Shown here piece after piece: positions 15,841 to 24,745 of a stretch of DNA of 64,000 nucleotides (position 1 is the first letter of the stretch; every line of letters starts with the position of its first letter). The notes beneath the pieces are model-generated. The model was not told where the DNA came from, ran no database searches, and was given only the letters and a program-made list of their open reading frames with translations. This stretch comes from Flavobacterium sp. SLB02 (GTDB taxonomy: Bacteria > Bacteroidota > Bacteroidia > Flavobacteriales > Flavobacteriaceae): assembly GCF_009664855.1 (NCBI RefSeq), contig NZ_CP045928.1:3513186-3577185 (forward strand). The letters are read 5' to 3'. Position numbers and translations under genes: made by a program.

Positions 15841-18054
15841 ATGAAAAAAAAGCAATTCATATATTTTCAACTTTTCTTTTTTTTCCTATTTAGCTTCAAT
15901 ATGATGGCACAATCTGAAATTATAATATCCGATAAAAACAGGATTATTTCCGCTTCTGAAAATGCTCAGTCAGCGGCTAAAATTCTAAAATATTATCTGG
16001 ATAAAGCTTTTTCAAAACCATTTGAAATTACATCAGAAAGCAAAAAAGAAAATAATGCATCTGAAATAATTTTATCGATATCAGCAAATAAAAAACTAAA
16101 ACCGAATGAATTTATTATCAAAAGCGATTCAAAATCAATTTATTTAATTGCTTCAAATCAAAAATACCTGAGTTACGCCGTTTATACTTTACTGGAAATT
16201 TGGGAGTTTAGAAAATTTACCGCTTCAGAAAACTATATCCCGAAAGTGACACAGCTTACTTTTGCTAAAAATACCAATAAAACTCATCAGCCATCATTTG
16301 ATTACCGGGCACTTTTATATCCGGACTGTTATGACACAGATTTTAGAGACTGGCATAAACTAGATTGGCAGGTTGACGATTTTGGCATTTGGGGACATTC
16401 GTTTAGTGTTTTGGTTCCGGCAAAAGAGTATTTTAAAACCAACCCTAAACTTTTTGCTTTATACGAAGGCGAAAGAAATACCGAATCGTTATGCATGAGC
16501 AATGACACGGTTGTAGATTTGATAGAGAAAAAAATGGCAAAAATTATTGCTAAAAAACCAAATGCTCAATTTTATTCAGTAAGTCAAAATGACGATGTGG
16601 TGTATTGCGAATGTACTCAATGTAAGGCTTTAAATAAAAAATACGGCGGTCCTCAGGGTTCATTTTATTATTTTTTGAATAAAATTGCAGCGCATTTTCC
16701 TAAAACAAAAATTACCACCCTCGCCTATCTTCATACCTTCAAACCTCCGGTTAATCTAAAGATAGAACCTAATATTTACACTATTTTTTGCCCGATTGAA
16801 TTGAATCGGGCAAAAACAATTACCGCCGAAAATGCTTCGTGGTTTGTAAAAACATTAGAAAACTGGAGCATTACTTCACAGCATTTATTTCTATGGGATT
16901 ATACCGTGCAGTTTTCTAATTATATGTCGCCTTTTCCTAATTTCGAATCCTTCCAGGGCAATTATAAACTCTTTAAAAAAAATAAGGTAAAAGGAATATT
17001 CGCTCAGGGCTACTCAGACCTTCCAGGAGATTTCTCAGAATTAAGGCAATATCTTTTAGCTAAATTAATGTGGGATACTGATATTAATACCGAAGCTGTA
17101 ACTGCTGACTTTCTCCGTGGTTTTTATGGGAAAGCGGCGCCTTTTGTTAGTAAATACTTGAATCTTCTGGAAGCCAATCAAAAGAAAAGCAATGCTTATT
17201 TAGATATTTATTCGAGCCCTGTTGATGCCCGAAATACGTTTCTAACCCCCGTAGCAATGGATCAGTACGATCAATTATTAGAACAAGCTTTAAGTGCTGT
17301 CGAAAATGATTCGGTTTTAAGTTCCCGAATTCAAAAATTACGATTGGCTTTGGAGTACGTCTATTTTGAACAGGCTAAGTTTTACGGAAAAAACCAACAT
17401 GGAATGTTTACCGTAAATTCTAAAGGAGAGAAAGAAGTACAACAAGGCTTGACAGAAAGAGTTTTGAAATTTTCGAAAGCCTGCAATCAATTTGGCATTT
17501 ACGAACTCAGCGAAGGCGGACTTTCACCGGATAATTATTATAAAGAATGGCTGGAAATTTGCAAAAACTCCGTAACGCATTTGGGTGAAGATCTAAAAGT
17601 GAATCTTATCACACAGCCTTCAGACGAATTTAAAGGTAAAGGAGGTTATGGTTTAGTGGATGGAAACAGAGGTTATAAAGATTTCAATAGTAACTGGATT
17701 GGTTGGTACGAAAATAACCCTGAAATTGAAATCGAAACAAAGAAATTAGATTTCAATAGCTTAATATTAAATTTCCTCAACGATCAAAGGCATTGGATTT
17801 TTTTACCTAAAAAAATAAAAGTGTACGGTTTTAAAGATCAGAAATGGAATCTTCTACAAGAAAAAATTTGTGACAATTTAACAGAAGACTTTGAAATTAC
17901 AACAAAATCATGGGAATTTGAAGATCAAAGCTTTAGTAGTTTTGCCATGATTAAGATCATTGTAGAAAACCAGACTGCAGTACCCAAGTGGAGGAAAAGA
18001 AAAAACAAAAAACCAATGGTAATGCTGGACGAAATAGAATTATATAAAAAATGA
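15841..18054 (+). CDS. DUF4838 glycoside-hydrolase-like protein
   Basis: 737 residues. There is a signal peptide (about 1-23, ending MMAQ), a GH20b/GH67-N-like alpha/beta domain (about 25-130), a DUF4838 core (about 150-430) with SQNDDVVYCECTQC (a Cys-x-Cys-x2-Cys cluster) and HLFLWDYTVQFSNYMSPFPN, a helical segment, and a C-terminal galactose-binding-like domain (about 585-737) ending in MLDEIELY. DUF4838 proteins are predicted TIM-barrel glycosidases. In this operon it is well placed to trim or modify the exported polysaccharide, a role like the hydrolase half of PgaB. It starts 5 nt after the barrel gene. Confidence 0.87.
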   Translation: MKKKQFIYFQLFFFFLFSFNMMAQSEIIISDKNRIISASENAQSAAKILKYYLDKAFSKPFEITSESKKENNASEIILSISANKKLKPNEFIIKSDSKSIYLIASNQKYLSYAVYTLLEIWEFRKFTASENYIPKVTQLTFAKNTNKTHQPSFDYRALLYPDCYDTDFRDWHKLDWQVDDFGIWGHSFSVLVPAKEYFKTNPKLFALYEGERNTESLCMSNDTVVDLIEKKMAKIIAKKPNAQFYSVSQNDDVVYCECTQCKALNKKYGGPQGSFYYFLNKIAAHFPKTKITTLAYLHTFKPPVNLKIEPNIYTIFCPIELNRAKTITAENASWFVKTLENWSITSQHLFLWDYTVQFSNYMSPFPNFESFQGNYKLFKKNKVKGIFAQGYSDLPGDFSELRQYLLAKLMWDTDINTEAVTADFLRGFYGKAAPFVSKYLNLLEANQKKSNAYLDIYSSPVDARNTFLTPVAMDQYDQLLEQALSAVENDSVLSSRIQKLRLALEYVYFEQAKFYGKNQHGMFTVNSKGEKEVQQGLTERVLKFSKACNQFGIYELSEGGLSPDNYYKEWLEICKNSVTHLGEDLKVNLITQPSDEFKGKGGYGLVDGNRGYKDFNSNWIGWYENNPEIEIETKKLDFNSLILNFLNDQRHWIFLPKKIKVYGFKDQKWNLLQEKICDNLTEDFEITTKSWEFEDQSFSSFAMIKIIVENQTAVPKWRKRKNKKPMVMLDEIELYKK

Positions 18055-18064
18055 AAATCAAAAC

Positions 18065-18433
18065 ATGAACACTAGTGATAAAAAAATCATGATCATTGAT
18101 AATGATGACATGACAATCGAAATTCTAAAATTTATTCTAAAAAGAGAAGGTTATAAAATAAGTATTGCAAAAGATGGTATCAATGCTTTAGAACGCATTC
18201 CGACTATTATGCCTGATTTAGTGATTACTAATATCATTATACCGCTTAAATCAGGATTAGAAATCATTAGTTATATCAAACAAAATTTTAAAGACATTCG
18301 TGTGGTGGCACTTTCGGCACTTGGCGAAGAAGAGAATACTGTCGAAGAAGCTTTTCAATTGGGTGTTGATGATTTTATTGCAAAACCCTTTAATCCAAAT
18401 GAACTTTTATTGCGAATAAAACGATTTTTATAG
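18065..18433 (+). CDS. Receiver-only response regulator lacking the phospho-acceptor Asp
   Basis: 122 residues, a single CheY-like receiver with no output domain. The acidic cluster IIDNDD (10-15), the switch Ser84 in VALSAL and Lys107 in AKPFNP are all kept. The position of the phospho-accepting Asp (ITDxxxP in the family) is Asn56 in VITNIIIPLKSG; the codon at 18230-18232 reads AAT. It therefore probably does not take phosphate on the normal site and may be locked in one state, acting by protein binding. It lies 10 nt after the DUF4838 gene and closes the operon. Confidence 0.9.
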   Translation: MNTSDKKIMIIDNDDMTIEILKFILKREGYKISIAKDGINALERIPTIMPDLVITNIIIPLKSGLEIISYIKQNFKDIRVVALSALGEEENTVEEAFQLGVDDFIAKPFNPNELLLRIKRFL

Positions 18434-18517
18434 CAATTCAAAGTCGATTTTTGAGAAATACGAATGCCCCAAACTGTCGTAATTTCTAAGAAATACCAAT
18501 TTTCAGCTATTTATAGC

Positions 18518-18525
18518 TATATTTG
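18518..18525 (+). promoter_or_regulatory. Promoter -7 box of the DEAD-box helicase
   Basis: TATATTTG, an exact TAnnTTTG match, 17 nt before ATG 18543 (11 nt before ATG 18537). No TTG at -33. Confidence 0.5.
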
Positions 18526-18542
18526 CACAAAATTTAATGCAA

Positions 18543-19895
18543 ATGAGCACTTTCGAAAAATTCAATCTTCCAAAATCAGTACAAAAAGCAATCGACGAAT
18601 TAGGCTTTGTTACGCCTACTCCTATTCAGGAAAAATCTTTCGCCGTGATTATGTCTGGCCGCGATATGATGGGAATTGCGCAAACCGGTACCGGTAAAAC
18701 ATTTGCCTACTTATTACCTCTTTTAAAATTATACAAATTTACACCAACCAATACACCTAAAATTGTAATTCTGGTTCCAACACGTGAATTAGTTGTTCAG
18801 GTGGTAGAAGAAGTCGAGAAATTAACCAAATACATGTCGGTTAGTACACTTGGTATTTTTGGTGGGGTAAATATCAATACACAAAAAAAAGCCGTTTACG
18901 AAGGTGTCGACATTTTAGTTGGAACACCAGGCCGTACAATGGATTTAGCACTTGATGCCGTTATTCGTTTTGATGAAACTCAAAAATTAGTAATTGATGA
19001 GTTTGATGAAATGCTGAATCTTGGTTTCCGTACGCAATTGACAGCACTTTTGGCCATGATGAAAACCAAACGTCAGAACATTCTATTCTCTGCAACCATG
19101 ACAGATGAAGTAGATGCTGTTTTGAATGACTTTTTTGATTTTCCCGAAGAAGTTACACTTGCAGCTTCAGGAACACCGCTTGAAAACATTACACAAATTA
19201 CGTACAACGTACCTAACTTTAATACAAAAGTAAATCTGCTAAAACATTTATTAGAAACAAACGAAAGCATGGAACGTGTTTTAGTTTTTGTGAATAATAA
19301 AAAGATCTCAGATATGCTTCATACAAGAATCGAAGAAGATTTTGAAGGTCAGTTTGGTGTAATTCACTCCAATAAATCTCAGAATTACCGTTTGAGTACG
19401 ATGGCTGAATTCCAGGAAGGAAATCTACGCGGATTAATTACTACTGATATTATGGCGAGAGGTTTAGATATTTCTAATATCTCTCACGTTATCAACTTCG
19501 AACTTCCTGAATTTCCTGAATTGTATATGCACAGAATTGGTCGTACAGGTCGTGCTGATGCAACAGGAACTGCAATTAGTTTTATTACACCTCGTGAAGA
19601 AGAATTTAAAGTGGAAGTTGAAGTGTTGATGAATCAGGAACTTGCCATTGCAGATTTCCCTGAAGAAGTTGAAATTTCATCTAAATTAATCGAACCTGAA
19701 AAAGACAAACAGCCGATTAAGTTTTTAATGAAAAAACAAACCCTTAAAGGTGATGGTGCTTTTCATGAAAAAGATAAAAAGAATAAAAAAGTCAACCTTG
19801 GGGGACCTTCTAAAACCAAAAAGAAAACCCACGGATCTGTCAATCGAAATATGTTGAAAACGAGAGACAAGAAGAGAAAAGATAAGAACAAGTAA
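18543..19895 (+). CDS. DEAD-box ATP-dependent RNA helicase
   Basis: 450 residues from ATG 18543; ATG 18537 two codons earlier is possible, but leaves almost no leader. The helicase core motifs are in order: Q motif (TPTPIQ), I AQTGTGKT, Ia PTRELV, Ib GTPGR, II DEFD in place of DEAD, III SAT, IV VFVNN, V TTDIMARGLDIS, VI HRIGRTGR. The last 60 residues are a Lys-rich basic tail (KDKKNKKVNLGG…KKRKDKNK) that probably binds RNA. Likely roles are ribosome assembly or cold-related RNA remodelling. It is a single gene between a promoter and a strong terminator. Confidence 0.94.
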   Translation: MSTFEKFNLPKSVQKAIDELGFVTPTPIQEKSFAVIMSGRDMMGIAQTGTGKTFAYLLPLLKLYKFTPTNTPKIVILVPTRELVVQVVEEVEKLTKYMSVSTLGIFGGVNINTQKKAVYEGVDILVGTPGRTMDLALDAVIRFDETQKLVIDEFDEMLNLGFRTQLTALLAMMKTKRQNILFSATMTDEVDAVLNDFFDFPEEVTLAASGTPLENITQITYNVPNFNTKVNLLKHLLETNESMERVLVFVNNKKISDMLHTRIEEDFEGQFGVIHSNKSQNYRLSTMAEFQEGNLRGLITTDIMARGLDISNISHVINFELPEFPELYMHRIGRTGRADATGTAISFITPREEEFKVEVEVLMNQELAIADFPEEVEISSKLIEPEKDKQPIKFLMKKQTLKGDGAFHEKDKKNKKVNLGGPSKTKKKTHGSVNRNMLKTRDKKRKDKNK

Positions 19896-19913
19896 ATCTC
19901 TCAAATTCCAATA

Positions 19914-19964
19914 AAAAAAAATCCAAATTCCAAGTTGCTGAACTTAGAATTTGGATTTTTTTTG
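19914..19964. terminator. Bidirectional terminator with a long stem
   Basis: The outer stem (AAAATCCAAATTC at 19918-19930 with GAATTTGGATTTT at 19947-19959) encloses an inner AAGTT-GCTG-AACTT hairpin. A runs and T runs on both sides let it serve the helicase (+) and probably the lactonase (-). The same TCCAAATTCCAA stem recurs at 51134-51169. Confidence 0.75.
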
Positions 19965-19969
19965 TGGCA

Positions 19970-20029
19970 GGTTTCAGTTTCAGTTTTTAGCACTGTTAGG
20001 AAACTGAAAACTGAGACCGAGACTGAAAA
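19970..20029. repeat. Inverted phased repeat of CAGTTTTCAGT words
   Basis: GTTTCAGTTTCAGTTTTTAG is followed 9 nt later by its approximate complement, GAAACTGAAAACTGAGACCG and on. A related copy without the second arm lies at 25962-25997, and AAACTGAAAACTG occurs in the hairpin at 27255-27267. Confidence 0.5.
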
Positions 20030-21142
20030 CTATATTTTGGTAAAAACCAATCCCACAGGCGAACACAATTCGATTTTTTTACCAGTAGCTTTAAGTTTTC
20101 CTGTAGCTTTATCTCTTTTGAATATAATGATATCGTTAGTATATTGATGACCAACTAAAAGGTAATTTCCTGTTGGGTCGATAGCGAAATCTCTTGGGCC
20201 TTTTCCTAAAGTACTTTGCTGCTCTGTAAATTTAATTTTTCCGTCTTTCTGAATTTGATAAACCGAAATATTATTGGCATCAACACGATCTGTTACGTAT
20301 AAAAACTTTCCATCAGGCGAAATTTTAATCGCTGCTGCACCTGTTCCTCCGGTAAATCCTTTTGCTAAAATACTGGTTTCAGAAAGTAACTTTAAACTTC
20401 CCGATTTATCATAACTAAATGTAGTAAGAGTCGCGTCTAATTCCTGAACCAAATAAACAAATTTACCGTCTTTGCTAAAGGTTAAATGTCTTGGGCCGCT
20501 TCCCTTTTTTACATCTACAGATCCTTTTAAAGTTAGAACCTCATGGCTTGCACCAGGATTGTACTTATAAATAAAAACTTTATCCTGTCCCAGATCATTC
20601 GATAAAACAAACTTTTTGTCCGGAGAAAAAACAACCTGATGCACATGCGCCTTTTCCTGACGTGCCACATTTGGTCCTTTTCCTTCATGCTGAATCAATT
20701 GTTGACCTTCGGTTATACTTCCGTCAGCATTTTTCTTAAATACCGCAATACTTCCTCCAGAATAATTCGCAACAATCACGTTTTTATCATCATTTATTAA
20801 GTGACAAGGATCTGCTCCTAAAGAAGAATTTGTATTTAGTACCTTAAGCTTACCTGTTGGTGCATCATATGTTAATGCTGTTACAGCACTTTGATTTCCG
20901 TTTTCGTTTACGGCATAAACAAATTTATTATTTGCCGAAACGGATACATAACTCGGACTCACTACTTTTTCTGTAGAATTTTTTAATTTAAAATCACCCG
21001 AAGCCGCATCAAATTCGTAAACGTAAATTCCTTTACTATCGCATGTATTGGTATAAGTTCCTACCAATAAATTAAATTTATTCTGCGCTTGTGTAGTTGT
21101 AAAGGCTAAAGCTGAAAAAAGCAGCATATATAATCTTTTCAT
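20030..21142 (-). CDS. Secreted lactonase-family beta-propeller protein
   Basis: 370 residues with a signal peptide (about 1-19, ending TTQAQ). Seven-bladed propeller of the YbhE/6-phosphogluconolactonase family: VGTYTNTCDSKGIYVYEFD (27-45), the blade repeats SPSYVSVSANNKFVYAVNE and DPCHLINDDKNVIVANYSGG, the family block HVHQVVFSPDKKFVLSNDLGQD, and GPRHLTFSKDGKFVYLVQE. The signal peptide makes cytosolic 6-phosphogluconolactonase activity unlikely; a periplasmic lactonase or carboxy-cis,cis-muconate cyclase-like role is more plausible. Substrate not determinable. Confidence 0.88.
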   Translation of the reverse strand: MKRLYMLLFSALAFTTTQAQNKFNLLVGTYTNTCDSKGIYVYEFDAASGDFKLKNSTEKVVSPSYVSVSANNKFVYAVNENGNQSAVTALTYDAPTGKLKVLNTNSSLGADPCHLINDDKNVIVANYSGGSIAVFKKNADGSITEGQQLIQHEGKGPNVARQEKAHVHQVVFSPDKKFVLSNDLGQDKVFIYKYNPGASHEVLTLKGSVDVKKGSGPRHLTFSKDGKFVYLVQELDATLTTFSYDKSGSLKLLSETSILAKGFTGGTGAAAIKISPDGKFLYVTDRVDANNISVYQIQKDGKIKFTEQQSTLGKGPRDFAIDPTGNYLLVGHQYTNDIIIFKRDKATGKLKATGKKIELCSPVGLVFTKI

Positions 21143-21379
21143 AGTTTTTTATTTGTTTTTTGAATAGGCTAAAATACTCAATAATATCATTCGAAAAGTC
21201 ATTTTTCGTTACAAAAGAAATTACAAAAGTTACATTATTCAAACTCCGTCTTCCAATTTTCAACCATAGTAAGTCATATGAGTTCATGTAATTTTAATAT
21301 AATTTGAATCTAACTTATATCTCTTATATTACTTATATGGTTTAAATACTATTACCTATATGGTTTGACTAAAAATTTG

Positions 21380-21387
21380 TATTTTTG
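21380..21387 (+). promoter_or_regulatory. Promoter -7 box of the BatA-domain gene
   Basis: TATTTTTG, an exact TAnnTTTG match, 41 nt before ATG 21429. Just upstream, TATATGGTTT occurs twice (21334-21343 and 21357-21366) as direct repeats 23 nt apart, a possible regulator site. Confidence 0.45.
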
Positions 21388-21428
21388 ACCAGTATCTACA
21401 AAAAGTAGTAAAATAAATCTAAGCCGGA

Positions 21429-23357
21429 ATGCATTTTAAACATCCTGAAATTCTATACTTTCTATTTTTATTGATTGTTCCAATTTTGGTTCATTTATTT
21501 CAATTACGACGTTTTAAAACTTCCTATTTTACTAATGTACGTTTCTTAAAAGAGCTTTCGATTCAAACCCGAAAAAGTTCAAAAATCAAAAAAAGACTTT
21601 TACTGGCGACTCGTTTATTGTTATTGACTTGTATTATTTTGGCTTTTGCCCAGCCTTTTTTCGAAGCAAAAGACAGTAAAAATGCCACTAACGAAATGTA
21701 TATTATTCTGGACAATTCCTTTAGTATGCAAGCAAAAGGCAAAAAAGGAGAATTGCTAAAACGTGCTGTTCAGGAATTATTAGAAAATACTCCCGAAACC
21801 ACTCAGTTTTCATTATTAACCAATACCGAAAATTACTGGAATACGGATATAAAATCATCCAAAAGTGCTTTACAGAATCTACAGTACAGCGCAACACCTT
21901 TTGAACTTCCGTCAATCATGGCAAAGATAAAAGCCCATAAATCGGCTTATAAAAAAGACATTGTTATTATTACAGATGCTATTGGATTGGCCGAAAAAGA
22001 TGTAAAAAATATTGATACTGAAGAGAAACCTTATTTTATAATTCCATCGGCGGAACAAAAAAACAACATCGCTATTGACAGCGTTTATATCAATCAGACT
22101 TTAGAAAATTTCTATGAAATTAGCGTAAATCTATCCGCTTACGGAGAGCATTTCAAACCGGTTTCGATGGCCTTATACAATCAAAATAAACTGATTGCCA
22201 AAACCATTATCAATTTTGAGGCAAAGAAAAAGAAAGTCAATTTTACGATTCCAAAAGAAGCTTTTCACGGATATGTGACTATTGAAGATAACGGTCTTAC
22301 TTACGACAATAAGCTTTATTTTAGTATTTCGAAAAATAAAAAAACAAATGTTATTAGTATAGGCGAACCAGAAAAAAGCAATTTCTTATCGAGAATTTAT
22401 ACTTCTTCTGAATTCAATTACAATAATTATTCGATTAGCAATTTAGATTATAATAGTTTAGACAAACAGAATACTATCATTTTAAATGAATTAGTTGAAG
22501 TTCCTCAGGCTTTGCAAACTACTCTGAAAGCATTTGTTGCTAAAGGCGGAAATTTAGTGGTGATTCCTTCTGAAAAAAGTTCAGTTTCAAATCTCAATTC
22601 ATTTCTGGGTAATTTCGGAAAAATTCAGTTTAATACTCTTGAAAACAAAAGCAAGTTGATTACCAAAATCAATTTCGATCATCCTTTATTTTCAGGCGTT
22701 TTCGAGAATAAAATCACGAATTTTCAATATCCAAAAACAAATAATTCTTTTGCCATTTCGAGCCCATATCCGGCCGTATTATCTTATGAAGATCAGAGCG
22801 TATTTGTAACTGCAATTCAGAATCCGGTTTCGGGAATTACTGTTTTTTCAGCACCTATTAATGCAGCAAATTCAAACTTTCAGCAATCGCCATTAATTGT
22901 TCCGTTGTTTTATAAAATGGGGCAAAACAATCAAAAAACAGGAGTTAATGCCCTGACTATTGGCAATAACCAACCTTATTTTGTGGATGTTTTATTGACC
23001 AAAGATGCTATTCTGGAAGTAAAAGGAAGTGAAGATTCTTTTATTCCTATTCAGCAAATATTGAATAATAAAGTAAAACTAACCTTTAATGATTTCCCTG
23101 AAACATCCGGAAATTATAGTGTTTTTGATAAAAAAGAATGGGTAGAAAACCTGAGTTTCAATTACAAAAGAACCGAAAGCGATTTGAGTCAGGTAAATAC
23201 CAACGTAGTTTCTGATTTTAAAACTGCCGATACGATTTCGACCATTTTTAATACGCTACAAACTGAACGAACTGACAGCCAAATTTGGAAATGGTTTGTT
23301 ATCTTTGCACTGTTATTTTTAGCATTAGAAATGGCAATTATAAAATTCGTGAAATAA
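21429..23357 (+). CDS. BatA/aerotolerance-type vWA membrane protein
   Basis: 642 residues. The N-terminal BatA domain carries two helices (about 7-24 and 57-76), a basic linker (RRFKTSYFTNVRFL), then a von Willebrand A domain starting YIILDNSFSM with MIDAS residues D95, S97 and S99, a long beta-rich C-terminal half, and a final helix (about 620-640). This is the architecture of the TIGR02226/BatA family, which in Bacteroidota is linked to aerotolerance operons and metal-dependent protein binding. The protein should sit in the inner membrane with most of its mass in the periplasm. Function otherwise unknown. Confidence 0.87.
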   Translation: MHFKHPEILYFLFLLIVPILVHLFQLRRFKTSYFTNVRFLKELSIQTRKSSKIKKRLLLATRLLLLTCIILAFAQPFFEAKDSKNATNEMYIILDNSFSMQAKGKKGELLKRAVQELLENTPETTQFSLLTNTENYWNTDIKSSKSALQNLQYSATPFELPSIMAKIKAHKSAYKKDIVIITDAIGLAEKDVKNIDTEEKPYFIIPSAEQKNNIAIDSVYINQTLENFYEISVNLSAYGEHFKPVSMALYNQNKLIAKTIINFEAKKKKVNFTIPKEAFHGYVTIEDNGLTYDNKLYFSISKNKKTNVISIGEPEKSNFLSRIYTSSEFNYNNYSISNLDYNSLDKQNTIILNELVEVPQALQTTLKAFVAKGGNLVVIPSEKSSVSNLNSFLGNFGKIQFNTLENKSKLITKINFDHPLFSGVFENKITNFQYPKTNNSFAISSPYPAVLSYEDQSVFVTAIQNPVSGITVFSAPINAANSNFQQSPLIVPLFYKMGQNNQKTGVNALTIGNNQPYFVDVLLTKDAILEVKGSEDSFIPIQQILNNKVKLTFNDFPETSGNYSVFDKKEWVENLSFNYKRTESDLSQVNTNVVSDFKTADTISTIFNTLQTERTDSQIWKWFVIFALLFLALEMAIIKFVK

Positions 23358-23379
23358 ACTTAAAGTTTATTTTTTCTGA

Positions 23380-23441
23380 ACCATTAAGAGATTAAGATCA
23401 TAAAGGGTTAAGCCTTCTTAATTTAACTTAACCTTAATGGT
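23380..23441. repeat. Inverted repeat ACCATTAAG…CTTAATGGT
   Basis: 9-bp perfect outer arms (23380-23388 and 23433-23441) enclose reiterated GATTAAG/GGTTAAG and CTTAATTTAAC/CTTAACC words, which can extend the stem. It fills the spacer before the dihydroorotase-like gene. Confidence 0.55.
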
Positions 23442-23456
23442 AGAAATAAAACATTT

Positions 23457-23464
23457 TATGTTTG
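23457..23464 (+). promoter_or_regulatory. Promoter -7 box of the dihydroorotase-like gene
   Basis: TATGTTTG, an exact TAnnTTTG match, 19 nt before ATG 23484. Confidence 0.45.
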
Positions 23465-23483
23465 AATAAATAAATATCTACAT

Positions 23484-24740
23484 ATGAAAATAATCATCAG
23501 AAGCGCCAAAATTATCGATTCAAAAAGTCCGTTTCACAATCAGACCGTTGATCTTTTAATTGCAGATGGTTTAATAGAAAAAATAGGAACTTCGATTCTT
23601 GATATCGAGGACACAACCGAAGTTAAGTTGGATAATTTACATCTTTCCCAAGGTTGGTTTGACAGCAGCGTTTCTTTTGGAGAACCAGGTTACGAAGACA
23701 GAGAAACCATTGCAAACGGATTGAATGTTGCTGCAAAAAGCGGTTTTACCGGCATCGCTCTTCAACCGAACTCCTTCCCTGTTATCGATAATCAATCGCA
23801 GGTCAATTTTGTAAAAAATAAAGCTAATGATTTTGCTACGGAACTTTTCCCAATTGGTGCTTTAACCAAAGCCAGCGAAGGAAAAGATATGGCAGAATTA
23901 TTTGATATGAAAAAATCCGGAGCGGTTGCTTTTGGCGATTATAATAAAAGTACTGACAACGCCAACTTGCTAAAAATTGCTTTGCAATACGTTCAGGATT
24001 TTAATGGCTTGGTTATTACTTATTCGCAGGATCCAAATATCAAAGGAAACGGTGTTGCCAATGAAGGAATCGTTTCAACCAAATTAGGTTTAAAAGGTAT
24101 TCCAAATCTGGCCGAAGAATTACAAATATCAAGAAATTTATTTCTACTGGAATATACGGGAGGAAAACTTCATATTCCGACCATTTCTACCGCAAAATCG
24201 GTTGAATTGATAAAAGAAGCTAAAGCAAAAGGACTTCAGGTAACTTGTAGCGTTGCAGTACATCATTTGGTTTTAACCGATGAAAAATTAGAAGGTTTTG
24301 ATACCCGCTTTAAAGTTACGCCGCCATTAAGAACCGAAAGCGACAGACAGGCTTTATTAAATGGAGTTAAAGACGGAATAATAGATATTATTACTTCAGA
24401 CCACAATCCAATTGATATCGAGTTCAAGAAAATGGAATTTGATACAGCGAAAAACGGAACAATTGGTCTTGAAAGTGCTTTTGGAGCCTTATTAACTGTT
24501 TTACCACTCGAAACGGTAATCGAAAAATTAACTTATGGTAAATCTGTTTTCGGAATTGAAAACAATACAATTGCCGAAGGTTCTAAAGCGAACTTCACTT
24601 TCTTTACTCCGGAAGGAAAATCGACTTTTACAAAAGCTAATATTCTTTCGAAATCTAAAAATTCTGCTTTTTTAGGAACAGAAATCAAAGGTTCTGTGTA
24701 CGGAATCTTGAATCAAAATCAACTTGTTATCACTAAATAA
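23484..24740 (+). CDS. Dihydroorotase homologue lacking the metal-binding HxH motif
   Basis: 418 residues, normal length for class I dihydroorotase (amidohydrolase superfamily). Family landmarks are present: GWFDxxVxFGEPGYEDRET (57-75), ALQPNSFPVIDN, KVTPPLRTESDR and IITSDHNPID. However, the metal ligands of the DxHxHxR motif are changed: His62 to Ser, His64 to Ser and the substrate Arg66 to Gly (DSSVSFGEPG). The later His in VAVHHLVL and the Asp in TSDHNP remain. This resembles the inactive PyrC' subunits that support aspartate carbamoyltransferase. It is annotated as dihydroorotase by similarity only; enzyme activity is doubtful. Confidence 0.85.
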   Translation: MKIIIRSAKIIDSKSPFHNQTVDLLIADGLIEKIGTSILDIEDTTEVKLDNLHLSQGWFDSSVSFGEPGYEDRETIANGLNVAAKSGFTGIALQPNSFPVIDNQSQVNFVKNKANDFATELFPIGALTKASEGKDMAELFDMKKSGAVAFGDYNKSTDNANLLKIALQYVQDFNGLVITYSQDPNIKGNGVANEGIVSTKLGLKGIPNLAEELQISRNLFLLEYTGGKLHIPTISTAKSVELIKEAKAKGLQVTCSVAVHHLVLTDEKLEGFDTRFKVTPPLRTESDRQALLNGVKDGIIDIITSDHNPIDIEFKKMEFDTAKNGTIGLESAFGALLTVLPLETVIEKLTYGKSVFGIENNTIAEGSKANFTFFTPEGKSTFTKANILSKSKNSAFLGTEIKGSVYGILNQNQLVITK

Positions 24741-24745
24741 TTACA

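Noticed and set aside
18543..19895. DEFD in place of DEAD as a loss of function
   Set aside because: DExD variants retain both catalytic acids; all other motifs are intact.
21078..21287. Minus-strand ORF of 69 aa upstream of the lactonase
   Set aside because: Overlaps the lactonase N-terminus in another frame; composition is Ser/Phe/Asn-rich and irregular, with no start signal.
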